A stretch of 49,567 nt of DNA from an uncultured Clostridia bacterium (GCA_900016865.1 FIZI01000003.1:235-49801); one strand, 5' to 3'. Positions 36,826 through 46,410 are shown, counted from the first letter of the stretch. Numbers and translations are program-made. The notes: a model not told the origin generated them from the letters alone.

Positions 36826-38796
36826 TTATCGCCACGAGATGAAACTGTCTTTGATCTGGTCGAAGTCTGCAGCAAACGAGTCCCACATAGCCTCCAGTGC
36901 AGAAAGAGTCACCACGTAGACTATATCTTCAGATACCGCCACAATCGCGTCCTGAAGGACGCTGTTGCCGTCGGCGTCGATTCTCAGTCTCGCGGTTGAC
37001 CCAGTCAGGTTACCCAGAGGTATTGAGCCGCTCGATATCACCTCAACCGGCATTGTAGCCGCAGCCTGTTGAATGGAAGCGAGGAGAACGTCGTCCGCCT
37101 TCATGCCAATAGGAGCTTCCAAGGTCATCAGAATCGCTGACGCTCCTCCTGCCTGGTGCTGCATCACCAGCATCCACTCACCTGCCTGCGTGACCTCAAA
37201 CATCGCCCAGTTCTCGGGTACAGATATCTGGCAGGCGTACTCGAGGCTGGTATACTGGTTTTCATAGATGCCGGATTGAGCAGGGACACCCTCAGGCGCC
37301 TCGATCTCTTTTAGGGTGACACTGTCTATGTAGAAACGATGCCCGGTGAACACAGTTGTTGTTAGACTCTCGTCTCCGGTAAGGCTGGATGCATGAGCGA
37401 CTTTGACAACAAGCGCGTCTGGAGCCATTTGGCCTTGAGTCGCATCTACCGCCACCCACTCGCCAATGTAGACCTCGTTCCACATGTGTCCGACCCAGGT
37501 CGTCCCATCGTAGCGGAAGCCGAGCGCCAAGCGGGAGGGAATACCTACAGCCCTAGTGAGAGAAGCAAACAGAATGGAAAACTCTGTACAGCGTCCCTGC
37601 CTAAGTTCGAAGATGTCCGGTGCAGAGAAAATCTCGAGCGTGATGTTGTAGTCAAGGTAATTGTGTGTGAAAGCGAGAAGTTTCTCTACTGCCCTGTAGA
37701 CGTCAGTTTCATCGCCTATGACCTCTAGAGCTGCCTCCTTGATCGGCTCGTAGTCCGGAGTTATGTGCCTGGTAGTGCCGAGATACTCCTCTAGACCCTC
37801 ATCAGTCACAGGTAGAGAAGCCCAGCCCGTGCGGTCAGTCGTGTCTACTGAGATCTCAACGACGACTTCGGAAACACCGTCCTCATTGATGGACTCGGAC
37901 ACAACACGTTGGCGGTTGTCTGTGAAGCTCGCCGCGCCAATCGGAAGCCCGTCAAAGCTGATCGTGATCCTGCTGTTGACCGAACGGAGCGGATGAGAGA
38001 CCACAATATTGCCCCTCCCGCCCACCATGTCTAGGATCATGGGAGAAAACTTGCCGATCTTCTCGTCAGGATCTGTCAGCCTGCTCTGTACACCGATCAA
38101 TGGAATCTCGTACTTGTAGGGAGTGCCATCTGGCGAAACCACCAGCTGAAGCGGCACTCCTTGTTCTGAAATGGATACCAGATAAGCGGGCATTTCCTGG
38201 CCTTGGTAATCGAACGTGGTCTCTCCAAGAACCTCTATGTGTGTGAGATCGAATATCCCTTGTTCGGCAGACCAGGTATAGATCTCGTCCTTGTACCCGG
38301 GTTTTAGGAGTCCAGACTCAGCCAAGTAGTCGAGGAGTGCCTCAGATGGGCAAAAGGCCCTTGCAGACACTTCAGCCTCTTGGGTGTACTCCCTGCCGGA
38401 GACTGTAGTCGTAGCGATTGCCTTGATCCCTTCTTCGTGCTGCTCAAACTGGGTCTCTACTGTAGTGACTACCCCAGACGACTCCGATATCTGAATCTGC
38501 GACTTTGGGTTGTATTCCTTGTCAACATAAACCTCATAGGCGTATGTAGTCTTGTCCTGAGATCCATCGAGAAGTGTTACGTAAACCATTGCCTCATTTG
38601 TATAAAGATAACCCTCAGGCGTTTCATACTTAAGGTACCGCTCATAACCGATGGGCGTGCCCTGTTGTTCTACGACGTACTCGGTCTCCCTGATAAGTAC
38701 CTGTTCAGAACTAGCTACCGCAGCGACCGTTGCCAAGACCAAGAGAGTCACTGCAATAGACAGTATGCGTCGGCTCATCCGACAATACTTAGTCAC
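36826..38796 (-). CDS. Exported transglutaminase-like protein
   Basis: This protein has 656 residues. The GTG at 38796 has GAGGTGA 8 bases upstream; the GTG at 38808 overlaps that site. A signal peptide (1 to about 32, VAAVASSE) shows export. The N-terminal 300 residues are beta-rich. A transglutaminase-like core carries the cysteine in GRCTEFSILFAS (near 400), the histidine in GHMWNEVYI and the aspartate in VAVDATQG, a complete papain-like triad. A C-terminal domain (about 540-656) resembles a stand-alone beta domain. It may process or cross-link cell-surface protein or peptidoglycan peptides; the substrate is unknown. It has its own promoter. Confidence 0.88.
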   Translation of the reverse strand: MTKYCRMSRRILSIAVTLLVLATVAAVASSEQVLIRETEYVVEQQGTPIGYERYLKYETPEGYLYTNEAMVYVTLLDGSQDKTTYAYEVYVDKEYNPKSQIQISESSGVVTTVETQFEQHEEGIKAIATTTVSGREYTQEAEVSARAFCPSEALLDYLAESGLLKPGYKDEIYTWSAEQGIFDLTHIEVLGETTFDYQGQEMPAYLVSISEQGVPLQLVVSPDGTPYKYEIPLIGVQSRLTDPDEKIGKFSPMILDMVGGRGNIVVSHPLRSVNSRITISFDGLPIGAASFTDNRQRVVSESINEDGVSEVVVEISVDTTDRTGWASLPVTDEGLEEYLGTTRHITPDYEPIKEAALEVIGDETDVYRAVEKLLAFTHNYLDYNITLEIFSAPDIFELRQGRCTEFSILFASLTRAVGIPSRLALGFRYDGTTWVGHMWNEVYIGEWVAVDATQGQMAPDALVVKVAHASSLTGDESLTTTVFTGHRFYIDSVTLKEIEAPEGVPAQSGIYENQYTSLEYACQISVPENWAMFEVTQAGEWMLVMQHQAGGASAILMTLEAPIGMKADDVLLASIQQAAATMPVEVISSGSIPLGNLTGSTARLRIDADGNSVLQDAIVAVSEDIVYVVTLSALEAMWDSFAADFDQIKDSFISWR

Positions 38797-38857
38797 GTCT
38801 ACACTCACCTCGCAGCTTGTTGGTTGACAGCCAACCGTTTATTTACGCCATTGCATG

Positions 38858-38886
38858 ATTATAACACTGCGGAAGCTGTGGGTCAA
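38858..38886 (-). promoter_or_regulatory. Strong sigma-A-type promoter of the transglutaminase gene
   Basis: Read on the minus strand: TTGACC, a 17-base spacer, then a perfect TATAAT. The start point would be near 38851, giving a leader of about 55 bases before the GTG at 38796. This is among the best promoter matches seen. Confidence 0.82.
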
Positions 38887-38958
38887 CTCCTGCTGCAGCA
38901 GGCTGTCCGTCTGTTGCAGGTGCGCTGTACCAGCACTAACTCTGTCACGTATGAACTG

Positions 38959-40851
38959 CTAGACTGTAAACTGGTTCACGAGCGACTTGAGTTCAGCCGC
39001 TGTGCGGGACAACTCTTCTGCAGAGGAGGCCATTTCCTCTGTGGTTGCGCTCTGCTCTTCAGCAGCCGCTGCGATCTCCTGTGCATTGGCTGCGTTCTGC
39101 TCGGTCACTGTTGTCATAGAATCGATAACCCTGACTACCTCATCAGCGCTGGACGCCATCTCTTCTGCAGATGCACTCGATTCCTCTGTGATGACGGCTA
39201 AGTTCCTCATGGCCTCACCCGCATTTTGTCCTAACTGATTGAGCTCCTCTATCAGACTGAGCAGCTCGGCTATACTGTTATTGATAGTATGAGCGTCCGA
39301 CTCGATCTCACGCAATATCTGGCCGGCGTCATCAGCAAGATGTGCACCTTTGTCTATCTCGTTGTTGTTTCTCTGAACGAACTCCACGGTCCGTTCTATA
39401 GCCGACATAAGCTGGGTGACAATCTGCGATATCTCATTCGTTGATTGGGATGAGCGTTCTGCGAGGCGCCTGACCTCATCTGCTACGACAGCGAACCCAC
39501 GGCCTGCCTCGCCTGCTCTAGCAGCCTCTATGGCTGCGTTCAGAGCAAGGAGGTTCGTCTGGTCAGCTATTTCGTTGATAACTTCGACGATTTCGCCGAT
39601 CTGCTTTGATCCCCTCTCGAGCTCCGCTACGCAGGCAAGGGTTTCCGCTGAGGCCTCTTTGATATGCCTCATCCCTTCGGTGACACTAGTGACAGAGTTG
39701 TTCCCCAAGGCAGCCCTCTCTTGGCTGTGTTCTGCCTCTTCGCGAACCTTTTCGAGAAGTTCGACAGCTCTAGCTAGCTTGTGAATCACGTCTTCTACTG
39801 TTGAGCTTGTCTTTTCGACTTCAACCGCAGACTCCTCGGCTCCCTTGGCGACCTGTTCTATGGCAGCTAGCAGCTGATGCATCCGGTCTCTGGCTTGCAC
39901 ACTGTCTTGGCTCTGCTGTTGGGCTCCTTGAGCTACTTGAGATATCATCGATGCCATCTGATCTGCTGAAGAAGCCTGTTGCTCTGTAGCTGAAGCCAAC
40001 TGCTCTGCGTTCTCTTCAACATGAGCGCTCGACTTCATCACCTGTTTGATGATATCAGTGAGTCTCTCGACGAACGTATTGAACCACATCGCAAGCTGGC
40101 CGACCTCGTCCCTGGACGATACCTCGACGCGTTTTGTCAGGTCGCCTCTTCCTTCAGCCATGTCTCTAAGCATGTCCAGAGCAGCCCTGAGCGAGTGAGT
40201 AATGCTTCTGGTCAGCATGAGGCCTACGATTATTGATGCTAGCACGGCTAAGATCGAAGCTGCGAGTACGGTGGACCTTGCCCTGGCAGCCCGGTTCTCC
40301 GTAGCAGCTGATACTGAGCCGACATAGTCGACTTCCCAGGCAATGAGCTTCTCTATTGACTCGGACAGCTGTTCCATGTGCTGTTCGATGCTCTCAAGCA
40401 TGAAGAGTGACATGTTTCTATCAATAAAGGCGGCAGTACTCAGAACCGGCGAGACGGCAGTTTGGTATGCCCGCATCTTGACCTCGACGTCGTCGAGCAA
40501 AACTCTGGCTTCTTCGTTCTCAACCAGCGTTTTGAGGGTTTCCAATACTTCATTGGCCTCGGCTCGGTTTTCCTCGAAATTCTGCCTGTATACATCGCTT
40601 TGGGTAGTCATAAATCCGAGGACAGCTGCTTCCTGGCCCAGAGCCTTGGCCTCGAGATGCCTTAGCTCTATCATCGCGACGTCTATCCTATTGCTGAGAT
40701 CTTGATATTCTGCGACTACTGCAGTCAACGAAGTATAGCTTACGATTGTCACTATTCCCAGCAGTATTAGTACCAATGCGAAGCATAGCCCGAGCTTCTT
40801 CCCGATCGTGAGATTCGTACCAATGGCGAGTTTGCGCAGTGAGAGATTCAT
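38959..40851 (-). CDS. Methyl-accepting chemotaxis protein
   Basis: This membrane receptor has 630 residues. The ATG at 40851 follows CAGGAGTG by 7 bases. A membrane segment near 20-42 and another near 195-217 flank a mainly helical sensor domain of about 150 residues, of four-helix-bundle type. A HAMP linker and a long coiled-coil signalling domain follow. The conserved hairpin tip ([20 protein letters not shown], then [18 protein letters not shown]) is intact near 420-460, so it should bind CheA and CheW. Glutamine/glutamate-rich methylation stretches are present. No other chemotaxis gene is in the window. The ligand is unknown; neighbours suggest a sugar. Confidence 0.95.
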   Translation of the reverse strand: MNLSLRKLAIGTNLTIGKKLGLCFALVLILLGIVTIVSYTSLTAVVAEYQDLSNRIDVAMIELRHLEAKALGQEAAVLGFMTTQSDVYRQNFEENRAEANEVLETLKTLVENEEARVLLDDVEVKMRAYQTAVSPVLSTAAFIDRNMSLFMLESIEQHMEQLSESIEKLIAWEVDYVGSVSAATENRAARARSTVLAASILAVLASIIVGLMLTRSITHSLRAALDMLRDMAEGRGDLTKRVEVSSRDEVGQLAMWFNTFVERLTDIIKQVMKSSAHVEENAEQLASATEQQASSADQMASMISQVAQGAQQQSQDSVQARDRMHQLLAAIEQVAKGAEESAVEVEKTSSTVEDVIHKLARAVELLEKVREEAEHSQERAALGNNSVTSVTEGMRHIKEASAETLACVAELERGSKQIGEIVEVINEIADQTNLLALNAAIEAARAGEAGRGFAVVADEVRRLAERSSQSTNEISQIVTQLMSAIERTVEFVQRNNNEIDKGAHLADDAGQILREIESDAHTINNSIAELLSLIEELNQLGQNAGEAMRNLAVITEESSASAEEMASSADEVVRVIDSMTTVTEQNAANAQEIAAAAEEQSATTEEMASSAEELSRTAAELKSLVNQFTV

Positions 40852-41091
40852 GATGTCACACTCCTGATCGATGAGATAACCGTACGTATAACTGCGGCTT
40901 GCAGCCACATCGCATAAGGTAAAGGGCAGCGTGATACACACCGCCCAAACCCTCGAGATGATCGGCGGTGTGCAGATCTGTCATCCATGCACCTTGTGCC
41001 CGGTGAACCGTGCTTGCTTGCAATGGGTCCCAGGTATGATGTGCAATGAGAGAAGAGGAGCAGTAACTGTACGACTGATCTTGCGCCCAAT
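40852..41091 (-). other. Long leader of the chemotaxis receptor gene
   Basis: The promoter at 41098-41126 implies a leader of about 240 bases. It contains an inverted repeat with 9-bp arms (CACACCGCC at 40937-40945 and GGCGGTGTG at 40964-40972) and further GC-rich repeats near 40985-41020. I compared it by eye with the c-di-GMP riboswitch pattern that often precedes such genes and did not find a match. Confidence 0.5.
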
Positions 41092-41097
41092 ATATAA

Positions 41098-41126
41098 AGT
41101 ATAAGAAACCAAACTTTGTAGATCAA
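41098..41126 (-). promoter_or_regulatory. Sigma-A-type promoter of the chemotaxis receptor
   Basis: On the minus strand: TTGATC, a 17-base spacer, then TATACT, giving a start near 41091. The spacing is ideal and each box differs from consensus in one or two positions. It is not a motility-sigma (FliA) promoter. Confidence 0.75.
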
Positions 41127-41184
41127 GTTGAACGAAGACTCGATTGCTCCGCCGAGAGCAGGCTGTGCAACGGCCTCGCAGGGC

Positions 41185-42540
41185 TTAGCCGATTTCTTGC
41201 CAAGCCCGGTTGATCAGATTCACTGTCTGCTGAGCCAATCCGGAGATCTTCACTCGATGGTATCCGGCGACTCCTGTCTGCAATGTGTCGTTGAGCGGTG
41301 CTATCCATTTCTTTGGGAGATTGCTTGCGCCAAGCATCATTCCAAGGATTGAACCGACTGTGGCGCCGTTGCAGTCTGTGTCAAAGCATGCTTGGACTGC
41401 CGTGCAGATTCCTTTTTCAAAGTCAAGGTCACTCCACAGGAGGCCCATTGCTACGATTTGAGCGTTGCTTATCACGTGACACCAGTGATGGGGTATGAAC
41501 TGGTTCCACCTCTTGTGAATGCGAGAAACAGCCTCATCGGGCGAAATCCCTTCTTCGTGCCAGCTCATCACGTCGTTGATTGCCTCTGCGAGTCGGGATC
41601 GGGCAGGGATCTCGGACAGCCCGGCCTGTATGACAGATTTGGGGTCTTGCTCGTGTGCAGCTGCAGCGAGCATTGCTGCCACCCACATTTCGCCATAGAT
41701 TCCGTTCTTGATATGACTGATGCGAGCGTCTCTCCAGGCCAGCTCAGCTGCGAGTTCTGGATTCATCAGAGACACATAGCCGTAGAAATCGGCTCTTATC
41801 TGTGCACCGATCCATTCTCTATAAGGGTTTCGGAATGTTGCAGATTTGGGCGGCATGATAAGCGTTGAAAGATTGCGATACGCCACCCTCTCTGCTGTGC
41901 AAGTCTTGAGTAGCGGGATGTTGGTTAGCCAGAATTCCCCGACATTTTCTGAAGTGAAACCTATCCCGAACTCTTTGATGACACCAAGGCCTACTACAGT
42001 GTAGTTGGTGTCGTCGTCTTCAGGCATGTTTTGTACCTGATCGATGAACCCCCATCTTTTTGAGACTTCGTATTTATCGTCTATATCAGGTGGGACCTGT
42101 GAGATGAAGTAGTCGGATAGGGGATAGCGATCGAGGTCCTTCAGGTAACCCCACATCCTCTCAGTGTGCCAGCCTTCTATCGGCTTGCCAAGCAAACATC
42201 CTGCGCATCTGCCTAACCAGGCTCCGAGGATTTTGTCATAGGTCGTCTCATCAATTGGCGGCTTGTCAGAGTAGCGCCTAGGCCCGTCCGGCCTTTCCGC
42301 CCGGATCTCTTCGAGATCGTTGGGCTCAACGTACCTGTATCCCGCTACTTCAGGGAGTTCTTGGGCTTTGTCTAGGAGGGCTTGGGCCATTGACTGAAGA
42401 CCTAGATCTGTATCAAGGTTGGAAGCGGAGATGCGTTCGAACTCATGTTCAAGCTCAGATATGTTTCGCCCTTCATCGATCAACTGCAAGCGTTCTGTGA
42501 CAATATCGCTTCGTTTTACCCGCAACCAGTCGTCTTTCAT
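41185..42540 (-). CDS. ADP-ribosylglycohydrolase family protein
   Basis: This cytoplasmic protein has 451 residues. The ATG at 42540 has GGAGG 9 bases upstream. The ARH core begins near residue 100 with KILGAWLGRCAGCLLGKPIE. Metal-binding acidic sites are in EDDDTNYTVVG (near 180) and DTDCNGATVGSILGMMLG (near 390), as in ARH1/3 and DraG. About 100 extra N-terminal residues, mostly helical, exceed the usual 300-residue core. The family removes ADP-ribose from proteins or acts on related nucleoside sugars. Its setting among sugar genes may mean a metabolic role, but this is inference. Confidence 0.88.
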   Translation of the reverse strand: MKDDWLRVKRSDIVTERLQLIDEGRNISELEHEFERISASNLDTDLGLQSMAQALLDKAQELPEVAGYRYVEPNDLEEIRAERPDGPRRYSDKPPIDETTYDKILGAWLGRCAGCLLGKPIEGWHTERMWGYLKDLDRYPLSDYFISQVPPDIDDKYEVSKRWGFIDQVQNMPEDDDTNYTVVGLGVIKEFGIGFTSENVGEFWLTNIPLLKTCTAERVAYRNLSTLIMPPKSATFRNPYREWIGAQIRADFYGYVSLMNPELAAELAWRDARISHIKNGIYGEMWVAAMLAAAAHEQDPKSVIQAGLSEIPARSRLAEAINDVMSWHEEGISPDEAVSRIHKRWNQFIPHHWCHVISNAQIVAMGLLWSDLDFEKGICTAVQACFDTDCNGATVGSILGMMLGASNLPKKWIAPLNDTLQTGVAGYHRVKISGLAQQTVNLINRAWQEIG

Positions 42541-42724
42541 AAGGAGATACCTCCACAAGTTAATGCTGAGTGATTTCGGCGGCCTCCGGTTCATACCTGC
42601 CCGTTAACGCCTGCATGTATCGAGTGCGCCGGACTTAGAGCCAAGAAACCATAGAAGCCAAGCACCCTTGTAAGCAGACCTTTGATATACTTAGAATCAA
42701 GAACCCTAGTGGGAGAGACGCTGA

Positions 42725-42910
42725 ATGAGACGAGAGGTAAAGCAATCGCTCAGAAAAGCCCTTTCAATCCTACTCATATTTGCAGGCATTTTCTTGTTGG
42801 CCCAGCGGAAATGGCTCTTTGCTATCGGCGTACTCCTAGTCGCATATCTCGTGCTTGGTGATGGAGAGCCGCCTGTGACCCGTCCGCCGACTGATATGCA
42901 AGGCTTTTGA
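42725..42910 (+). CDS. Small membrane protein
   Basis: This open frame of 61 residues has an ATG preceded by GGGAGAG at a suitable distance. A basic N-terminus (MRREVKQSLRKA) is followed by two short hydrophobic stretches separated by QRKW (SILLIFAGIFLLA and LFAIGVLLVAYLVL) and a polar, proline-rich tail. No family is recognised. A TATACT sequence at 42686 could be a -10 box, without a good -35. Confidence 0.55.
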   Translation: MRREVKQSLRKALSILLIFAGIFLLAQRKWLFAIGVLLVAYLVLGDGEPPVTRPPTDMQGF

Positions 42911-42929
42911 CGGCAACCGTAGGGAGCGG

Positions 42930-43346
42930 GTCGTTGGTCACCTGGACAGCCCTGGCTTTGATCACGTACGAGCACTGAAAGAGCACAGGAAGCTCCTTGT
43001 CAAAAAGAGAGAACGCCTGGATCAACTGGTCAAGACCGTAGACAGGACCATGTCGAAGTACACTGAAGGTGATTGGGCTAGGATAACCAAGAGACAGAAA
43101 GAGATCTTCGATAAGTTTATCAGCCTCATGGATCGAGATCCTGCTGACCCGGACGTGCAGAGCGCAGTAGAGGAATGGCGTCAACACATAACCGACAACT
43201 TCTATGACTGCACTCCTGAGATACTGAGGGGGCTGGGGGAGATGTATGTATCCGATAGCCGCTTCACTGAGAGCATCGACAATGCCAAGCCTGGGCTGGC
43301 AGATTTCATGAGCAGGGCAATCCGTGCCTATTGTGACAAGCACTAG
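42930..43346 (+). pseudogene. Remnant of a MerR/TipA-type regulator (TipAS drug-binding domain)
   Basis: The frame is open from 42879, but the only usual start codon is the ATG at 43050. Residues before that ATG still match the dimerisation helix of MerR regulators (HLDSPGFDHVRALKEHRKLL), while the DNA-binding domain that should precede it is missing. From 43053 on the TipAS domain is well kept: YTEGDWARI, FYDC, LGEMYVSDSRFTESID and AKPGLADFM. The usual segment of about 45 residues between the helix and YTxxDW is absent, so there are two losses. It is most likely a decayed regulator; a short stand-alone TipAS protein from 43050 is possible. Confidence 0.7.
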
Positions 43347-43398
43347 AGGCCGTCTCAACAGTCGTCTTGGATGCGTCGCCGCATGCGTCCGCAGTGGA

Positions 43399-43427
43399 TT
43401 GACATCCTCCCCGCAGTGGTAGACAAT
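43399..43427 (+). promoter_or_regulatory. Probable promoter of the URO-D family gene
   Basis: A perfect TTGACA at 43399, a 17-base spacer and GACAAT at 43422 form a sigma-A-like promoter, with a start near 43434 and a leader of about 47 bases. Confidence 0.6.
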
Positions 43428-43480
43428 CGGGTTGAGCCTGTGCCAGATTAGGCGCGCTATTGACACCTGGAGGCGGCATC

Positions 43481-44437
43481 ATGAACAGCAGAGAGATTGT
43501 CCAGCGAGCTATAGAGATGAAGGGCCCGGAAAGGGTACCTATCTTGTTCTTTAACAAGGATTTGGAAAAGTCAGACATAGCGATGGTCGAGTATGCACCT
43601 GCAGCAGGTTTTGTGCCCAGCGAGGTCGGCGAGACCGAGTGGGGGTTTGTCTGGGAACGGCTGGACGACACTATGGGGCAACCTCGCAAGCCGCCCATTT
43701 TGTCTTGGGACGATTTTAGAAGCTATGAACCACCAGATCCCAATGCCAAGGGGAGATTCGACCATATTGAGGACTTCATCCGGTGCAAATCGGGCAAGTA
43801 CCTGTTGGGGACGATGGGGATAACCGGTTTCAACCTCGTCACGTTTATGCGAGGTTTTGAGAGTGCACTAGTAGATCTCTATGTCAACCGAGACAGCATA
43901 GAGACGCTCATAGACATGGTGTTTTCCTTTGAGAAAGAGATCATAAGAAACTACGGCAGGTACGGCTTGGACGCAGTGGCGTTCTTCGACGACTGGGGAA
44001 CTCAGGATAGGCTCATGATTTCTCCGACTCTGTGGAGAGAGGTCTTCAAGAGCAGATACAAGGAGCAGTTTGACCTAGTTCATGAGTTCGGCATGCATGT
44101 GTACTTCCACAGCTGCGGGTTCATCTATGACATCATCCCCGACCTCATCGAGATCGGTGTAGATGTCCTGAATCTCAACCAGCCTGATCTGTTTGGGATT
44201 GAGAGACTGGGTGAGGAGTTTGGCGGAAGAGTGTGTTTCAACTGTCCCGTGGATCACCAGACAGTAGCTATCAACGGGACTAGAGGCGAGATCTTTGAAT
44301 ACGTCGAAAGGCTCAATAGGCACCTTGGAAGCTACAATGGGGGCTTCATAGGTTATGTCGAGGAGTATCACAGTATCGGAATGAGCGACGAGAACTACAG
44401 GAATATCGTCGACGCGTTTGAGCGGTTGAACCGGTGA
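43481..44437 (+). CDS. Uroporphyrinogen decarboxylase (URO-D) superfamily protein, probable methyltransferase type
   Basis: This cytoplasmic protein has 318 residues, of family length. The ATG at 43481 follows GGAGGC by 5 bases. The N-terminus (NSREIVQRAIEMKGPERVPI) is typical of the URO-D fold. HSCG near residue 210 and the cysteine in FNCPVD near 253 recall the H-x-C...C zinc site of corrinoid methyltransferases such as MtaA and CmuA, and the true decarboxylase signature was not seen. It may act in methyl transfer, or in sugar metabolism as many orphan members of this family may. No corrinoid protein gene is nearby. Confidence 0.8.
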   Translation: MNSREIVQRAIEMKGPERVPILFFNKDLEKSDIAMVEYAPAAGFVPSEVGETEWGFVWERLDDTMGQPRKPPILSWDDFRSYEPPDPNAKGRFDHIEDFIRCKSGKYLLGTMGITGFNLVTFMRGFESALVDLYVNRDSIETLIDMVFSFEKEIIRNYGRYGLDAVAFFDDWGTQDRLMISPTLWREVFKSRYKEQFDLVHEFGMHVYFHSCGFIYDIIPDLIEIGVDVLNLNQPDLFGIERLGEEFGGRVCFNCPVDHQTVAINGTRGEIFEYVERLNRHLGSYNGGFIGYVEEYHSIGMSDENYRNIVDAFERLNR

Positions 44438-44438
44438 G

Positions 44439-44535
44439 TCGAACCCGCAAAACGCACATCTGACTGCGGACCTTCCCTTCCAGGTCTATGACATTGACGG
44501 AGACGGCCAAGACCTGATCTTGCTGAACGGGAATG
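44439..44535 (+). pseudogene. Possible fragment of an FG-GAP/VCBS-type exported protein gene
   Basis: Just after the URO-D stop, a short frame reads NPQNAHLTADLPFQVYDIDG followed by DGQDLIL. FQVYDIDGDG is a hallmark of calcium-binding FG-GAP propeller repeats of polysaccharide lyases and relatives. There is no start codon or ribosome site, and the similarity fades after about 30 codons. It looks like a gene fragment, but it is too short to be sure. Confidence 0.35.
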
Positions 44536-44580
44536 TTGCAAGGCGAATGCGGGCGTGGCTGAGCGGTCGGACCAGTTTAC

Positions 44581-46410
44581 TTATACCGCTGTTTCCGCCC
44601 TGTCGGTCTCCGGGTTGAACTGCTCGTCATAGAGCTTGCGGTACAGGCCTTCTTTTGCCAGGAGTTCTTGGTGCGTGCCGCACTCGACAATCCGACCGTC
44701 CTCTACGACTAGGATCTTGTCTGCGGCTAACACAGTTGAGAGCCTGTGAGCTATGACAAGGCTAGTTCTATTGGACAACAGCGGTGCCAAGGCGGCCTTG
44801 ATCAGAGCCTCTGAGTGCGAGTCGAGCGACGAGGTCGCCTCGTCGAGTATGATGATTCTCGGATTTCTGAGGATAGCCCTCGCGATTGCAACCCTCTGTT
44901 TCTCACCGCCTGACAGCTTAATGCCCCGCTCACCGACTATGGTATCGTATCCGTTCTCCAGCGAGGAAATGAAGTCGTGGATTTGTGCCGCCTTGCAGGC
45001 CTCGATCATATCTTCCTCAGTCGCGTCTTTTCTGCCAAACATGATGTTCTCACGCAAGCTCGCGTTGAACAGAAACGTGTCCTGGGTGACAATGCCGATC
45101 TGCTCGCGCAGAGATCTCAGCGAAATCTGCTTGGCGTCTATTCCGTCGATCCTGACCACGCCTAAGTCAGGGTCGTATAGCCTTGGAACTAGATAAGTGA
45201 TGGTGGTTTTGCCGGCTCCACTAGGCCCGACGAGAGCAACCATTTGCCCGGGCTCAACGCTGAAGCTTACATTCTTCAACACGGGGATTCCCGGCTTGTA
45301 CGAGAAGCTCACGTCTTCAAATTCGATTCGGCCTTCTAGCTCTTTGACAGCCACTGATCCTGGCTCATCCAGAACTTCAGGTTCAAGGTCCAGGTATTCA
45401 AAGACCCGCTCAAAGAGTGCGAGTGACCGCGTAACGTCAACATGCATGGTGAACAGGCTCGTCACAGGGCCGAAGAGCCTTGTAAGGAGGCTGATAAACG
45501 CTACAATGGTCCCTACTGTAAGTTCTCCTCTGATCACAAGGTAACCGCCGTAAAAATAGATCAAGGCAGGGCCGATCGCGGAGAAGGTCCTGACAATCAT
45601 GAAAAACCATCTCCCGACCAACGCCTCTCTTATCTGAAGTTTGACTACGTCTTCGCTAGCTGAGTAGAACCTTTCTTTCTGATCGTCTTCTCGTGTGAAG
45701 ATCTTGACCAGGACTGCACCGGCTATCCCGAGCGTCTCCTGGATGATCTGATTGAGCTCAGCCAGTTTTTCCTGAGTTGTTCTTGCGATGTCCCAGCGAG
45801 CTTTGCCTACTCTCTTCGTAGGCAGTATAAAGGTCGGAATCATACACAGGCCTAGAAGCGAGAGGCGCCAGTCCATCGCGAATATCGTCACGAGCGTAAA
45901 GATGATAACGAGTACGTTTTGAACTGTACTGACAACGGTTCTCTGGAATACACCTTCAACTCCGGAGACGTCATTGTTGATCCTGGAGATGATGTCTCCG
46001 GTTTGGGTGTTAGCGAAAAACTTGAGGGGCATTCGTTGCAGCACGCCGTACATAGAGTTTCTGATGTCAAGGACGATCCTCTTTGAAATGAGTGTGTTGA
46101 GATAGCTTTCTCCAACCCCTATCAGGTGTATCAGAAACGAGATCCCGACATATCCGACTGTGTAGAGAGTGAGCAATCGGAAACTCCGCTTGATGAGAGC
46201 TTCGTCAATGATGGATCGAGTCAAGAGAGGAGGCAACAATCCAAGTACTGAGGTAACTCCAACGCATAGGAATACCAACACCATGAGTTTCCAGTGGGGC
46301 AAGAAGTACTTGAGGATGCGAAGAAGCATCTCTTTGGAGACGTTTGGCTTTTCCTTGATATCGTCGCCGAATCCTCTTCTCAGCCCTCTATGCCATCCGT
46401 GCATTCCCAT
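44581..46410 (-). CDS. ABC exporter, fused membrane and ATPase domains (MsbA/LmrA-like)
   Basis: This half-transporter has 609 residues. The ATG at 46410 follows GAGAGGA by 8 bases. Six membrane segments fill residues about 35-320. The ATPase half has Walker A GPSGAGKTT near 394, the signature LSGGEKQRVAIARA near 497, Walker B IIILDEATSSLD near 518 and the H-loop IAHRLST near 552. A glycine/basic N-terminal tail is unusual but dispensable-looking. It works as a homodimer, exporting lipids, drugs or peptides. It follows the PadR gene by 70 bases in one operon, so it is probably a stress- or drug-inducible exporter. Confidence 0.93.
   Translation of the reverse strand: MGMHGWHRGLRRGFGDDIKEKPNVSKEMLLRILKYFLPHWKLMVLVFLCVGVTSVLGLLPPLLTRSIIDEALIKRSFRLLTLYTVGYVGISFLIHLIGVGESYLNTLISKRIVLDIRNSMYGVLQRMPLKFFANTQTGDIISRINNDVSGVEGVFQRTVVSTVQNVLVIIFTLVTIFAMDWRLSLLGLCMIPTFILPTKRVGKARWDIARTTQEKLAELNQIIQETLGIAGAVLVKIFTREDDQKERFYSASEDVVKLQIREALVGRWFFMIVRTFSAIGPALIYFYGGYLVIRGELTVGTIVAFISLLTRLFGPVTSLFTMHVDVTRSLALFERVFEYLDLEPEVLDEPGSVAVKELEGRIEFEDVSFSYKPGIPVLKNVSFSVEPGQMVALVGPSGAGKTTITYLVPRLYDPDLGVVRIDGIDAKQISLRSLREQIGIVTQDTFLFNASLRENIMFGRKDATEEDMIEACKAAQIHDFISSLENGYDTIVGERGIKLSGGEKQRVAIARAILRNPRIIILDEATSSLDSHSEALIKAALAPLLSNRTSLVIAHRLSTVLAADKILVVEDGRIVECGTHQELLAKEGLYRKLYDEQFNPETDRAETAV

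Noticed and set aside
38889-38902. Perfect palindrome CCTGCTGCAGCAGG after the chemotaxis receptor gene
   Set aside because: It is short, without a loop or U-run, and could be chance; not strong enough to call a terminator.
38380-39201. Plus-strand open frame of 273 codons
   Set aside because: It is the mirror of the transglutaminase and chemotaxis genes, which have clear family patterns on the other strand and strong promoters between them.
40852-41091. c-di-GMP riboswitch before the chemotaxis receptor
   Set aside because: Hairpins exist, but the conserved internal loops of the known classes were not recognisable.
42612-42635. Lost N-terminus of the TipAS regulator (MYRV followed by a stop)
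   Set aside because: Only four residues recall a MerR start; too short to be evidence.
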